From: Escallonia rubra
Lineage: Eukaryota; Streptophyta; Magnoliopsida; Escalloniales; Escalloniaceae
Reading direction: 5' to 3'
NCBI GenBank assembly: GCA_033065855.1
Contig: JAVXUO010003162.1
Coordinates: forward strand, 1-64,000
Length of the DNA: 64,000 bases
Part shown: positions 12,080 to 22,346 of the stretch, piece after piece
How the letters are laid out: every line of letters starts with the position of its first letter
Numbering within the stretch: position 1 is the first letter of the stretch
Position numbers and translations under genes: made by a program
The notes under the pieces: generated by a model
Databases searched by the model: none
Told to the model about the DNA's origin: nothing
Seen by the model: the letters and a program-made list of their open reading frames with translations, nothing else

Positions 12080-12300
12080 CGTGGCCCCACCTCTCCTCCC
12101 CCCTGGCCCCCCCCCTCGGCAGATTCCCCCCCCCCCACGTGTCCTTCTCCCTCCCTTGGCCCCCACCCCCTTCGGCAGATTCCCCCCCCCCAGGCCACCA
12201 CCCCCCTTCTGCAGATTCCCCCCTCTTCCCCCTCCCAAAACCTCCTCCCATGGCTTGGCCCCCACCCCTCCTCGACACATGGCAATACATTAGTTGCCCC
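12080..12300. repeat. C-rich tracts in left TIR (G-rich in right TIR)
   Basis: Runs of 7 to 13 C alternate with TTGGCCCCC and CGGCAGATT spacers. The mirror at about 21840-22080 has the same runs as G. The run lengths make G-quadruplex or i-motif folding possible. Long open frames across this region on both strands are composition artefacts. Confidence 0.7.
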
Positions 12301-12327
12301 CCCCCTCCCACGGCTCACCTTTCTGTC

Positions 12328-12335
12328 TATAAAAA
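12328..12335 (+). promoter_or_regulatory. TATA box for the PMD-Ulp1 gene
   Basis: TATAAAAA followed about 30 bases later by a pyrimidine-rich CTTACACTCTCATC typical of a plant start region. Upstream lie the CCAAT-bearing palindromes. The leader runs to a donor at 12500|12501 (AACAA|GTAAGTATT). The leader intron would end at 14016 (TTCTTACAG), two bases before the ATG, so it is about 1.5 kb and contains the 311-bp repeats. Confidence 0.65.
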
Positions 12336-12893
12336 CCCTCTTCCCCCGAATTATTTCTTACACTCTCATCATTCTCCCTATCTCACCTACATAATCTCCA
12401 CAACAATACGAGCGAAATTTTTTTTACGCTAGACGTTCAAAAGATAACCGCTAGAAGAAGATCGGTGGATTTCTTCGTCATTTTTTTCAAGTCAAAACAA
12501 GTAAGTATTTTGAATTTTCTTATAATTCAATGTTAATTTAAATTGTTCGTACGCTTAAATTGTTCTTACCATAGTCTAAAATTCGTGTTTAGGGCGTCAA
12601 AATTACGTTTTTACAAATCGGGGTATTACATTCGAAAGATTCGAAAATAGCGATTTTTTAGGGCGTCAAAATTATGATCTTTCACGAATTTATAAAAAAT
12701 AGCTAGAGCTAGATTTTGCCAAAGTGAAAAAAAGAGACCCTAGTTATTTTTAAAAGATCTGTATCAGGTAAAAATTTCAGATTTTTCCAAAGACTGGAAA
12801 GGGGTTAACTGATACGCGCAACCTTGTAACTTCGCAGTGTAATTTAAAATATCAAGCTAGCGCGGTTTCGCGCGAAATTTTTTTGAGAACCCT

Positions 12894-13828
12894 AGGATGT
12901 TGGAAAGTTCCATTCCCCAGGAATTCGGGCCATTCCGAAGCCGGTAGCAATTTTTTGCCGAACGGGCTTTTAAGCGCTCGATCCGGACACCGGTTCGGGA
13001 TTTTTCGACGAAAAATCCGTAAAATGCTTTTTAGATCAAGGATGAACTCAGCAACCTTAGAAAAGCGTCTTAAAGCAGTTTTGAGATTTTTCCCGATGCC
13101 AGGGGGCATTTTGGTAATTCGCCGCCCGATAGGGGTATTCTCGTAATTTTACCCTTTCAACTTTTTTGAATTACTGCTTAGTCCATAACTGTAAGCAAAC
13201 CCTAAGGATGTTGGAAAGTTCCATTCCCCAGGAATTCGGGCCATTCCGAAGCCGGTAGCAATTTTTTGCCGAACGGGCTTTTAAGCGCTCAATCCGGACA
13301 CCGGTTCGGGATTTTTTGACGAAAAATCCCTAAAATGCTTTTTAGATCAAGGATGGACTCAGCAACCTTAGAAAAGCGTCTTAAAGCAGTTTTGAGATTT
13401 TTCCCGATGCCAGGGGGCATTTTGGTAATTCGCCGCCCGATAGGGGTATTTTCGTAATTTTGCCCCTTTCAACTTTTTTGAATTCCTGCTTAGTCCATAA
13501 ATGTAAGCAAACCCTAAGGATGTTGGAAAGTTCCATTCCCCACGAATTCGGGCCATTCCGAAGCCGGTAGCAACTTCTTGCCGAACGGGCTTTTAAGCGC
13601 TCGATCCGGACACCGGTTCGGGATTTTTCGTCAAAGAATCCCTAAAATGCTTTTTAGATCAAGGATGAACTCAGCAACCTTAGAATAGCGTCTTAAAGCA
13701 GTTTTGAGATTTTTCCCGATGCCAGGGGGCATTTCGGTAATTCGCCGCCCGATAGGGGTATTTTCGTAATTTTGCCCCTTTCAACTTTTTTGAATGACTG
13801 CTTAGTCCATAAATGTAAGCAAACCCTA
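12894..13828. repeat. Three 311-bp direct repeats in the left leader intron
   Basis: Units start with AGGATGTTGGAAAG at 12894, 13205 and 13517 (periods 311 and 312). Each contains GCCGAACGGGCTTTTAAGCG and GATGCCAGGGGGCATTT. Copies differ by a few bases only. Mirror copies are in the right TIR. Confidence 0.9.
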
Positions 13829-14018
13829 GCGAAGGTGGCTAGGGTTATTAAGCGTTCGGAGTGGTGGGAAGTGAGGAATGGTTTTCATACATTAAAGTAA
13901 TGATTTAATGACTATTGTTATTGCGTTGGTAAGCTAGGTTAACGATTCAGTTACAGTTTCGGAATGTAAATATTATGGACGCTAAGTTAGTTTACGATTA
14001 TATTTTGTTCTTACAGAT

Positions 14019-16962
14019 ATGGATTTCAACCCTGGACCTCATGATACATCAATCCTATACGATGACGATGACCACGTCGCGAGGCACGTATTTGACGGTG
14101 TCGATAGGGGTGTTTTGGAAACAATTCAAAGCACAAGTCACCTCGACGAATGGGTACTGAACGAGGAACAAATAGAACTACTACACAATCAAAATTTGAC
14201 GGTGTTCACCGATTGCGGGATTTGGGCTCGGCACGACGATTGCCTTATATCCGCTCTAGTTGAACGATGGAGGGGCGAGACGAACTCATTTCACTTCCGG
14301 TTTGGTGAAATGACTATTACATTAGAGGACGTTGGATTTATACTTGGAATCCCATGTCACGGTAGACCCATTACTTCTCGTACTTCGTCTGCCTTCATGG
14401 CGAAGACGGCTATGCTGTATTTTCCGGGAATTCCAAGGGAAGCTCTTACAACCAACGGCATAAAACTTAAATGGCTGAGAGAGCAGTACGGCGAGCTACC
14501 GGATGAATACACTCCTCATGATTTTTCGGTGTATACGAAGGCATTCCTTTTGTATATTATTGGATCTATATTACTTCCGACGCAAAAGAAAAACACGGTG
14601 CATCCGAAGTATATGGTGTTCTTGGAGGATCTTCAGGAGGTATACTCGTATTCGTGGGGTTCAGCTGTCCTTGCGCACCTATATCGAGCATTGCACAAAG
14701 CTACGAGAAAGGGTGCCAAGTCCATTGCCGCCTGCATCACTCTGTTACAGGTTTGAGCATTTATATTCTTCGTTGACGTGTCAATATATTCGTGATTAAT
14801 AACTAATTCCATATTATGTTTGCATTCACAGGTTTGGTCTTACGAGAGGCTACCCACGGGTCGTCCACAGCCCGTAGCTGATTCCGATGAGACGTGGCCT
14901 AGGGTGTGGGCCTGGGGGCCTAGGCACAAAAGGACTAAACGGGTAGACCCTCACCACAATCTAATGTTCTATCGGGGGGAACTAGATATGATGGATGCAT
15001 CCCAGGTGACGTGGCAGCCATATGGGAAGGTGATGCATCGGTTGGATGAGACGTGTTGGCAACTGCCGGTGTCGTACGTGCTGGCAGGTTTGGTTCGGGT
15101 GCCACTTATTCATTTCGAAGTATGTGAGTTTCAGATGCCCGATCGAGCTATGAAACAAGCTGGCTGTCTACAAGGGATACCAAAACCCGCTGTAGACATG
15201 CGGCCATACAGGAGGGGTCGAGGTCCGAATTTTGAGGTGCCTGATGCCTTGAATTTGCTGAGCGACGAGGTGCAACAGTGGAATACTTGGCAAGAAACGT
15301 ATGGTAGCCTTGTATCGCTCAAGGACGACGGCACCAGTACTGAGGAGTACCTGCAGTGGTTTCTCAAGGTGACGCGCACGAGGGTGAATCGCCCTTCCGA
15401 AGTGAGGAAGTCATCGTACGCGCCACGTGAGGTCTATGACCAGTTCTGGGCATTGAGCATTGTAAGTCAGCTTGAGTGTCGTTTCAATATTTATTTGCGC
15501 ACCTTCTCGACCATGCCTGAAATGATGACGGTGATTTTTCTATGCATGTTTGTAGGTTGACAAGGGCACTGAGATGTTCAAGCAGCTCGAGCGGTTTGAC
15601 TGGTATGTCGCGCATGCGCCTGACAGTTTCAAGAGCTCCGTTGAGTCGTACAAGACTGATCTTCACAACTTTGGTGTTGCGTACCGGGGTTACCAAGGGG
15701 AACCGTCTAGTCGCTTGCCTCCTGACCCGTTCGGCTCTCAGCCCCAGCCCCAGAGTCAGGTGTGGGAGCCGTCTAGCGGCTTGCCTCCTGACGCGTACAT
15801 CCCACAGCCCGAACGTCAGGTGTGGGAGCCGTCTAGTGGCTTGCCTCCTGACGCGTACGGGTTTCAGCCCGAGAGTCAGGTGCGGGCTCTGTGTAGTCGC
15901 TTGCCTCCTGACACGTACGACTTTGTGCCCCAGAGTGAATTCTGGGAGCCGTCTAGTCGCTTGCCTCCTGACACGTACGACTCTCAGCGCCAGAGTCAGG
16001 TGACCCAAGTAGGAATCCAGGCCTCGCGCCCAAGCAACCGGTCGGATAAAGGACAAGCGACAAAGCCATTGGGGCGATGGAAGCGGGGTTGGATCGACCG
16101 GCACTACTTCGGGCCTGAGCCTGTCAACGATTCAACAGACTTTCCTCTTGGAACATTGCTAGGTCACACGGATGTGAGAATGTTGGCACCGGAGACAGAT
16201 ATTTCAAATTTTGTCATGAACGCTTATATAGATCTGCTCCGGATTAGAGAGCTACGTTATAACCAGCGCGAAGATTTGAATCTTAACATGTATCCCACTT
16301 ATCTTGTCCCATTAATGGTGACCAGCATGAGGGAGTTCACAGAATGGAGGAGGCGAGGGGCAGGCATGGGTAAGTGGAAACCAGCTGGAAACTTGTTAGC
16401 CCTGTTGACCGCAGAGAATCAATGTCACGCTGCTCATGCGAACCTTGTCATGATGCCTTGCCATCACGAACACCACTGGTTCCTATTAGTTCTCTATCCA
16501 GCGAACAGAGCGGTCAACATATACGATAGCCTACGGGAGGACTCTCCCTTTCGGTCGCTGGCACAGACATACAGCGAGTACATCACTGCAGTGGTTAGTT
16601 TTTATCGGTTGACCTTGGCTCATAGTATATTCTTATTGTAACATATATTGATGACCTTTTTTTATTGTTGGATGCAGACTACTATCTTCTCGCTAGCGTG
16701 CCGAGATTATTCGGGGGAATCCATCACCAGGAATTCGACGGTAGAGCCTTGGACGGTCGAGATGATACAGGACCGACCAAAGCAATATAACAGTCATGAT
16801 TGCGGGATTTACGTCCTCAAGTACATGGACTACATTGCTCGCTCGGAGGTGCTCAGATATACGTCGTGGACAAGGAAGGCTGCCTTGACGTTTAGGTATA
16901 GGATAGCCTGGGAGCTGAAAAAAAATGAAGCTAGATGGCTTCATTACCATTATCCTAATTAG
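14019..16962 (+). CDS. Plant mobile domain-Ulp1 (C48) protease fusion
   Basis: Four exons join in phase 0: 14019-14750, 14832-15461, 15556-16593 and 16678-16962, all with GT-AG introns, giving 894 residues. Residues about 50-410 are a plant mobile domain (PMD, the aminotransferase-like domain of MAIN/MAIL1 and many TE proteins): motifs ALVERWRGETNSFHF, GEMTITLEDVGFILGIP and VWSYERLP. A linker (about residues 500-610) repeats a 20-21-residue SSRLPPDxY unit five times. The C-terminus is a Ulp1/C48 SUMO-protease-like fold with apparent catalytic His761 (HWFLLVLYP), Asp778 (IYDSL), Gln836 and Cys842 (SHDCGIYVL). Ulp1 proteases remove SUMO from proteins; whether this one does is unknown. It is transcribed toward the transposase gene from the left TIR. 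Ulp1-like genes carried by MULEs (Kaonashi type) are known in plants. Confidence 0.85.
15700..16000 (+). repeat. About 60-bp coding repeat in the PMD-Ulp1 linker
   Basis: Five units of about 60-63 bases containing TAGTCGCTTGCCTCCTGAC encode the Pro-rich linker. Because the unit is a multiple of three with few stops, other frames and the opposite strand (15484-16104) also stay open; these are shadows. Confidence 0.8.
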
Positions 16963-16967
16963 CGTGA

Positions 16968-17520
16968 CTATGGTGCAATGAGCAAAGAACCCCTGAAAAA
17001 AATGTTCATAATTTTTTTATTGTTGCTATGAATTTGGCGATACAGTGTGCACGAATATTAATACATTATAGGATTTTCTGAAAAATTATTTGTCTCGATT
17101 TTCGCCTAAATTCATATATATGGCCTATTAGCGTGCCTAAGGGGCAATGAGCAAAAAAGAAATGACAAAAAAAATGTTGACGCTTTTTCGGAAACTATGA
17201 ATTGGGCCCTAAAGTGTGCCCGAATAGGCCCTTCCTAGGAAAACCCAAAAAATAATGTGTCTCGTTTTTCGCCGAAATTCTTACGAATGGGCTAACTAGC
17301 GTGCCTGAGGTGCAATGAGCAAAAAAGAAATGACAAAAAAAATTACGAGATTTTTCGGAAGCTATGAATTGGGCCCTAAAGTGTGCCCGAATAGGCCCTT
17401 CCTAGGAAAACCCAAAAAATAATGTGTCTCGTTTTTCGCCGAAATTCTTACGAATGGGCTAACTAGCGTGCCTGAGGTGCAATGAGCGAAAAAAAAGTGA
17501 CAAAAAAAAGTACAAGATTT
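16968..17520. repeat. About 168-bp tandem repeat between convergent genes
   Basis: The phrase GCAATGAGC occurs at 16975, 17144, 17312 and 17479, a period of 167-169 bases. Units contain GGGCCCTAAAGTGTGCCCGAA, and the second and third are nearly identical. The array fills the whole gap between the stop codons of the two element B genes, where both transcripts must end, so it may supply bidirectional 3' ends (inference). Confidence 0.85.
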
Positions 17521-17620
17521 TTCGGAAGAACAAACCAAATCACAAATTAAAGATTCAACAAACCAAATCACAAATTTAAACATTATAAACGTTATTCGTT
17601 ATACAACTGAAACATTAACC

Positions 17621-19921
17621 CTAACACTCTTCATCATCATCGTCCTCCTCGACCATACTGCCAGGTGCAAGACCTAACGCTTTATAATGGTTTCTCTTGT
17701 CATGATCAGTCATCTTATTACACAACGCACACTTTCGCAATTTTTTTTGACCCGTTTCTTTTTCAATCGGATTCTTCATGCGTATTTCTCGTTTTCGCCC
17801 TTTTGTTTGAGAAATAATTGGATCAAAAATGTCGTCCTCCTCACCTTGCATGCTAGTGCCGTCAATGACTGGCTGTTTGGCTCGATTGAATCTACCGGCT
17901 CGAGTCGTCCGAGTAGTCGGAGTGTCCCGTCTTTGTGGATCAGCCATCCTAAACTGTGCATGCTTAGCCGTATCCCGTGCGGCTGCTTCAACTTGATACT
18001 TGTACCCATCAAACGTTGACGCTGCATCCAATGATAAACTGTGCATGATGTTACAAAGGTGATTATATCGCAGCGGCTCAGATTGCTCGAAATCAACTGA
18101 AACATTGGGCACGTAAGGAATGTGACCGTGGACTCTATTGGCTTCCTTCGTCCACCGTTCCAAGATATACTGTTGAGGGATTTCACTAGCATTCTTCGAG
18201 ATCAGAACCCTCAACGCGTGTCGACAAAGTATACCTTTATGCTCAAACAATTGACAGTTGCAATTTACCAACCCGGTGTCCATACATTTAGCCACGGTAA
18301 AATGTCTTCTGTTCCTCGGAGTCGACGAAGAGCACGGATTGGGAAAATTCGTTACGTTCGTCAAAGCATAAACCTTGAGCTCTCTGGTGGAATACTCGTG
18401 CAACTTTGTCATGCCATATTGATTCGACTTTAGTAGTTCTTCTTGAAACTGTCTAAACATTTCCTTGGTATAGACTTGAGCCGCATGAGCCTCCAAAGGT
18501 GAAAAGAGTAGTATGGCTCTTTCCTTGTAAGCCGTAGCCGCGTCGGCTTCTCTCTCACGGTACAATTGCCTATCAACGGCTTTCTGCATCTCCAGTACGA
18601 ACTCCACTATACTTGAAGACTGGCTTACGTACCCATCAAAGAATGAATTCATAGCTTCGCTTCTCGAGGTCGTAGTCATTCCGGCTGCAAAAAACTTCTT
18701 GGTGTAGGCACCGACCCACTGTGTCTTGATCGCATACAACGATTGTAACCAGTCATGATTGTGCAAAGAGTAGTCATCCATTAACGTGGCCCACCTCTCC
18801 TCGAACACGTCTACCGTCAACGATTTCTTCACACATGTATTAAAGTCAGTCTTGAATTCCGGATGGTTTGCATATACATGGTGAAGCCGTTCGGGATATT
18901 TGTTGCTTATGTGCCACGTGCACAGGCCATGGTGAGTATCTGGAAGGACCTTAGCGATTGCATTTTTCATTGCCAGATCTTGGTCGGTGATGATGGTCTG
19001 TGGAGGAATACGATACATTGCTTGAAGCCACGTTTCAAATAACCACGTAAATGACTCCTCCGTCTCATCCCTAAGCAGGGCAAAGCCAAACGAGATTGAC
19101 TGATAGTGGTGGTTCACCCCCGTGAACGGAGCAAAAGGCATAGAGTACTTATTGGTGCGGTATGTGGTGTCAAACGTCACAACATCCCCAAAATTTAGGT
19201 AAGCAGCTATAGAACGGGGGTCCGCCCAAAATATAGTACTAATGCGGTTCTCATCATCGAGTTGGATACTGTAGAAAAATCCAGAATTCTCACTCTGAAG
19301 GCACCTGAAGAGATCAATGGTAGCTTGAGCATCATTCCTACCGAAAGACTCTCTCTTCTGAGCACGAAGTTCATTTCGAAGGTCTACGTCGTTGAAACTC
19401 AACTTGTCAATCCCCCCAGCCTGGCTTGAGAAAACCCCCATCATCTTAGAAGGTGGAATTTTAGCCCCGGCCATTGTAAAAATCAGTTGTTTGTGTGCCG
19501 CGCTAATTTCTCGGTGTTGATGAATTTGACCAATCTTACTGGGAGTCATCAACTGATGATTATGACTCAAGTCCACTCCCGTCACAACCCAATGGTTTTC
19601 TTTTTTCCGGTGTACTGCATACACATGGGCCTTGCAGCCGGTACCCGGAAATGTGTCGCGTTTTCTTTGTCTTGTTGTCCCTTCGTCACTGATCTGAACG
19701 ACCGGGGGTACATGCGGTGCTCCTCTATGACACTCAAATAACCTTGCACCAATTTGATCGGTATTCACCCGTTTTCTAGTCGTCTTAGTTCTAATACCGA
19801 AACCCATCGTTTTCGAATATGCTCTGTAGTATGCTTCGACTTCGTCCAGTGTTTGAAAAACTTGATCCAAGTAAGGTGGATCAGAACCTTCACAGAAATT
19901 GCTTCCTCCCGGTGCATCCAT
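17621..19921 (-). CDS. MULE transposase, intact (766 aa)
   Basis: One open exon. Residues about 25-130 form a FAR1-type zinc DNA-binding region (ARLFECHRG, then SHNHQLMTPSK). The MULE catalytic core runs from about 245 to 425, with Asp near 250 (VTFDTTYRTNKYS), Asp near 312 (IITDQDLAMKNA) and Glu near 422 (TTTSRSEAMN), the expected DDE triad. A SWIM zinc finger (CNCQLFEHKGILCRH) lies near 553-567. The C-terminus has CALCNKMTDHDKRNH and an acidic tail. A nuclear DNA transposase is the natural role; domesticated FAR1/FHY3 factors share the architecture but not this TIR-bounded setting. The leader intron would run from the donor at 21653 in the right TIR to TTTCAG at 19929. No stop or shift, unlike copies A and G. 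Confidence 0.92.
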   Translation of the reverse strand: MDAPGGSNFCEGSDPPYLDQVFQTLDEVEAYYRAYSKTMGFGIRTKTTRKRVNTDQIGARLFECHRGAPHVPPVVQISDEGTTRQRKRDTFPGTGCKAHVYAVHRKKENHWVVTGVDLSHNHQLMTPSKIGQIHQHREISAAHKQLIFTMAGAKIPPSKMMGVFSSQAGGIDKLSFNDVDLRNELRAQKRESFGRNDAQATIDLFRCLQSENSGFFYSIQLDDENRISTIFWADPRSIAAYLNFGDVVTFDTTYRTNKYSMPFAPFTGVNHHYQSISFGFALLRDETEESFTWLFETWLQAMYRIPPQTIITDQDLAMKNAIAKVLPDTHHGLCTWHISNKYPERLHHVYANHPEFKTDFNTCVKKSLTVDVFEERWATLMDDYSLHNHDWLQSLYAIKTQWVGAYTKKFFAAGMTTTSRSEAMNSFFDGYVSQSSSIVEFVLEMQKAVDRQLYREREADAATAYKERAILLFSPLEAHAAQVYTKEMFRQFQEELLKSNQYGMTKLHEYSTRELKVYALTNVTNFPNPCSSSTPRNRRHFTVAKCMDTGLVNCNCQLFEHKGILCRHALRVLISKNASEIPQQYILERWTKEANRVHGHIPYVPNVSVDFEQSEPLRYNHLCNIMHSLSLDAASTFDGYKYQVEAAARDTAKHAQFRMADPQRRDTPTTRTTRAGRFNRAKQPVIDGTSMQGEEDDIFDPIISQTKGRKREIRMKNPIEKETGQKKLRKCALCNKMTDHDKRNHYKALGLAPGSMVEEDDDDEEC

Positions 19922-20339
19922 ATTTATACTGAAATCTAAAAAATAAAAATTATATCATTCTCAACAAGTCATAGAATTAAATAAAAGAAGAATAAAATTT
20001 ATTTGCAGTGTAATTGTTGGAAAATTTGTATAATGTAAAATTACCAAAATAGCCCCCGATGAGCGGCAAATTACCGAAATGCCCCTGGGGGTTCATTATC
20101 ACCCTAACGCCCCAAATCAGCTTCGAAACAACCTTTCAGGTGCTTTGCTTACATTTCTGGACGAAGCAGTCGATTGAAAAACTGAAAGGGGCAAAGTAAC
20201 GAAAATACCCCTCTCGGGAATGCGAATTACCAAAATGCCCCCTGCCATCAGAAAAGCTGAATAGTTTTTTCAGTCATCGCCCCAACAAGCTTTATCTAAT
20301 TCACAACTTACGAAATAACTTTTCGGGTGTCTCACACCC

Positions 20340-21262
20340 TTTCCTGAACTAAAAGTCATTCGCGAAATTCGTGTATGGTGTCATTACGAGAATACCCCTC
20401 TCGGGCGGCGAATTACCAAAATGCCCCTGGCATCGGGAAAAATCTCGAAACTGCTTGAAGACGCTTTTCTAAGGTTGCTGAGTTCATCCTTGATCTAAAA
20501 AGCATTTTAGGGATTTTTGGTCGAAAAATTCCGAACCGGTGTCCGGAGCGAGCGCTTAAAAGCCCGTTCGGCAAGAAATTGCTACCGGCTTCGGAATGGC
20601 CCGAATTCGTGGGGAATGGAACTTTCCAACATCCTTAGGGTTTGCTTACATTTATGGACTAAGCAGGAATTCAAAAAAGTTGAAAGGCGTGAAATTACGA
20701 GAATACCCCTATCGGGCGGCGAATTACCGAAATGCCCCCTGGCATCGGGAAAAATCTAAAAAGTGCTTTAAGACGCTATTCTAAGGTTGCTGAGATCATC
20801 CTTGATCTAAAAAGCATTTTAGGGATTTTTGGTCGAAAAATCCCGAACCGGTGTCCGGATCGAGCGCTTAAAAGCCCGTTCGGCAAAAAGTTGCTACCGG
20901 CTTCGGAATGCCCCGAATTCGTGGGGAATGGAACTTTCCAACATCCTTAGGGTTTGCTTACATTTATGGACTAAGCAGGAATTCAAAAAAGTTGAAAGGG
21001 GCAAAATTACGAAAATACCCCTATCGGGCGGCGAATTACCGAAATGCCCCCTGGCATCGGGAAAAATCTCAAAACTGCTTGAAGACGCTTTTCTAAGGTT
21101 GCTGAGTTCATCCTTGATCTAAAAAGCATTTTAGGGATTTTTGGTCAAAAAATCCCGAACCGGTGTCCGGATCGAGCGCTTAAAAGCCCGTTCGGCAAAA
21201 AATTGCTACCGGCTTCGGAATGGCCCGAATTCGTGGGGAATGAAACTTTCCAACATCCTTAG
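20340..21262. repeat. 311-bp repeats in the right leader intron
   Basis: Three well-preserved units end with ATCCTTAGGG at about 20632, 20945 and 21258, in inverted orientation to the left-arm copies. Two more diverged partial units precede them at about 20040-20340. Confidence 0.85.
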
Positions 21263-21817
21263 GGTTCTCAAAAAAATTTCGCGCGAAACCGCGCTAGCTT
21301 GATATTTTAAATTACACTGCGAAGTTACAAGGTTGCGCGTATCAGTTAACCCCTTTCCAGTCTTTGGAAAAATCTGAAATTTTTACCTGATACGTATCAT
21401 TTACAAATAACTAGGGTCTCTTTTTTTCACTTTCATAAAATCGAGATTTAGCTATTTTTTATAAATTCGTGAAAGATCATAATTTTGACGCCCTAAAAAT
21501 TCGCTATTTTCGAATCTTTCGAATGTAGTACCCCGATTTGTAAAAACGTAATTTTGAAGCCCTAAACACGAATTTTAGACTATGGTAAGAACAATTTAAG
21601 CGTACGAACAATTTAAATTAACATTGAATTATAAGAAAATGCAAAATACTTACCTGTTTTGACTTGAAAAAAATGACGAAGAAATTCACCGATCTTCTTC
21701 TAGCGGTTATCTTTTGAACGTCTAGCGTAAAAAAATTTCGCTCGTATTGTTGTGGAGATTATGTAGGTGAGATAGGGAGAATGATGAGAGTGTAAGAAAT
21801 AATACGGGGGAAGAGGG

Positions 21818-21825
21818 TTTTTATA
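21818..21825 (-). promoter_or_regulatory. TATA box for the transposase
   Basis: Mirror image of the TATA box at 12328. It reads TATAAAAA on the minus strand, followed by the same leader and by donor CAG|GTAAGTATT at 21654|21653. It would drive transcription inward toward the transposase. Confidence 0.65.
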
Positions 21826-22346
21826 GACAGAAAAGTGAGCCGTGGGAGGGGGGGCGCCAACTAATGTATTGCCATGTGTCGAGGAGGGGTGGGGGCCAAG
21901 CCATGGGAGGAGGTTTTGGGAGGGGGAAGAGGGGGGAATCTGCAGAAGGGGGGTGGGGGCCTTGGGGGGGGGGCAATCTGCCGAAGGGGGTGGGGGCCAA
22001 GGGAGGGAGAAGGACACGTGTGGGGTGGGGGGGGGGGGGGGGGAATCTGCCGAGGGGGGGGGGCCAGGGGGGAGGAGAGGTGGGGCCACGGGAGGAGGGA
22101 TTGGCTTTGGGCCAATCGCGGGAGAGTCATGCGATTGGGCCAAGGCCAATCGCCGGACAGTCTGGCGATTGGCTTTGGGCCAATCGCGCGACAGTCATGT
22201 GATTGGGCCAAGGCCAATCGCTGGACAGTCTGGCGATTGGCCAGAAATGGCCCACCGAGCTGCTCTTTTTTTTTTTATGCAATCTCCAGTAAGTCATGCG
22301 ATTGGGTGGAAAAAAAAAAATCCCACCGGTTGATGGGGATCGAACC

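Larger units (their letters stand above)
11794..13830 (+). repeat. Left long TIR of element B
   Basis: Contains, from outside in: the terminal sequence with a GGGG/CCCC hairpin, an array of GCGATTGG...CCAATCGC palindromes (about 11900-12075), C-rich tracts (12080-12300), a TATA box, a leader, a splice donor at 12501 and three 311-bp direct repeats. All these have mirror copies at 20040-22348. The left arm has about 25 extra bases after GGCCATTTCTGGCCAA compared with the right arm. Confidence 0.88.

Noticed and set aside
11745-12432. Long overlapping open frames in all frames of the left TIR, mirrored at 21700-22410
   Set aside because: Produced by C/G runs and repeated GCGATTGG palindromes; no domain, and the same region works as promoter and leader.
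15484-16104. A 206-codon open frame antisense to the PMD-Ulp1 linker
   Set aside because: It exists because the coding repeat is a multiple of three; the plus strand has clear domains and splice sites.
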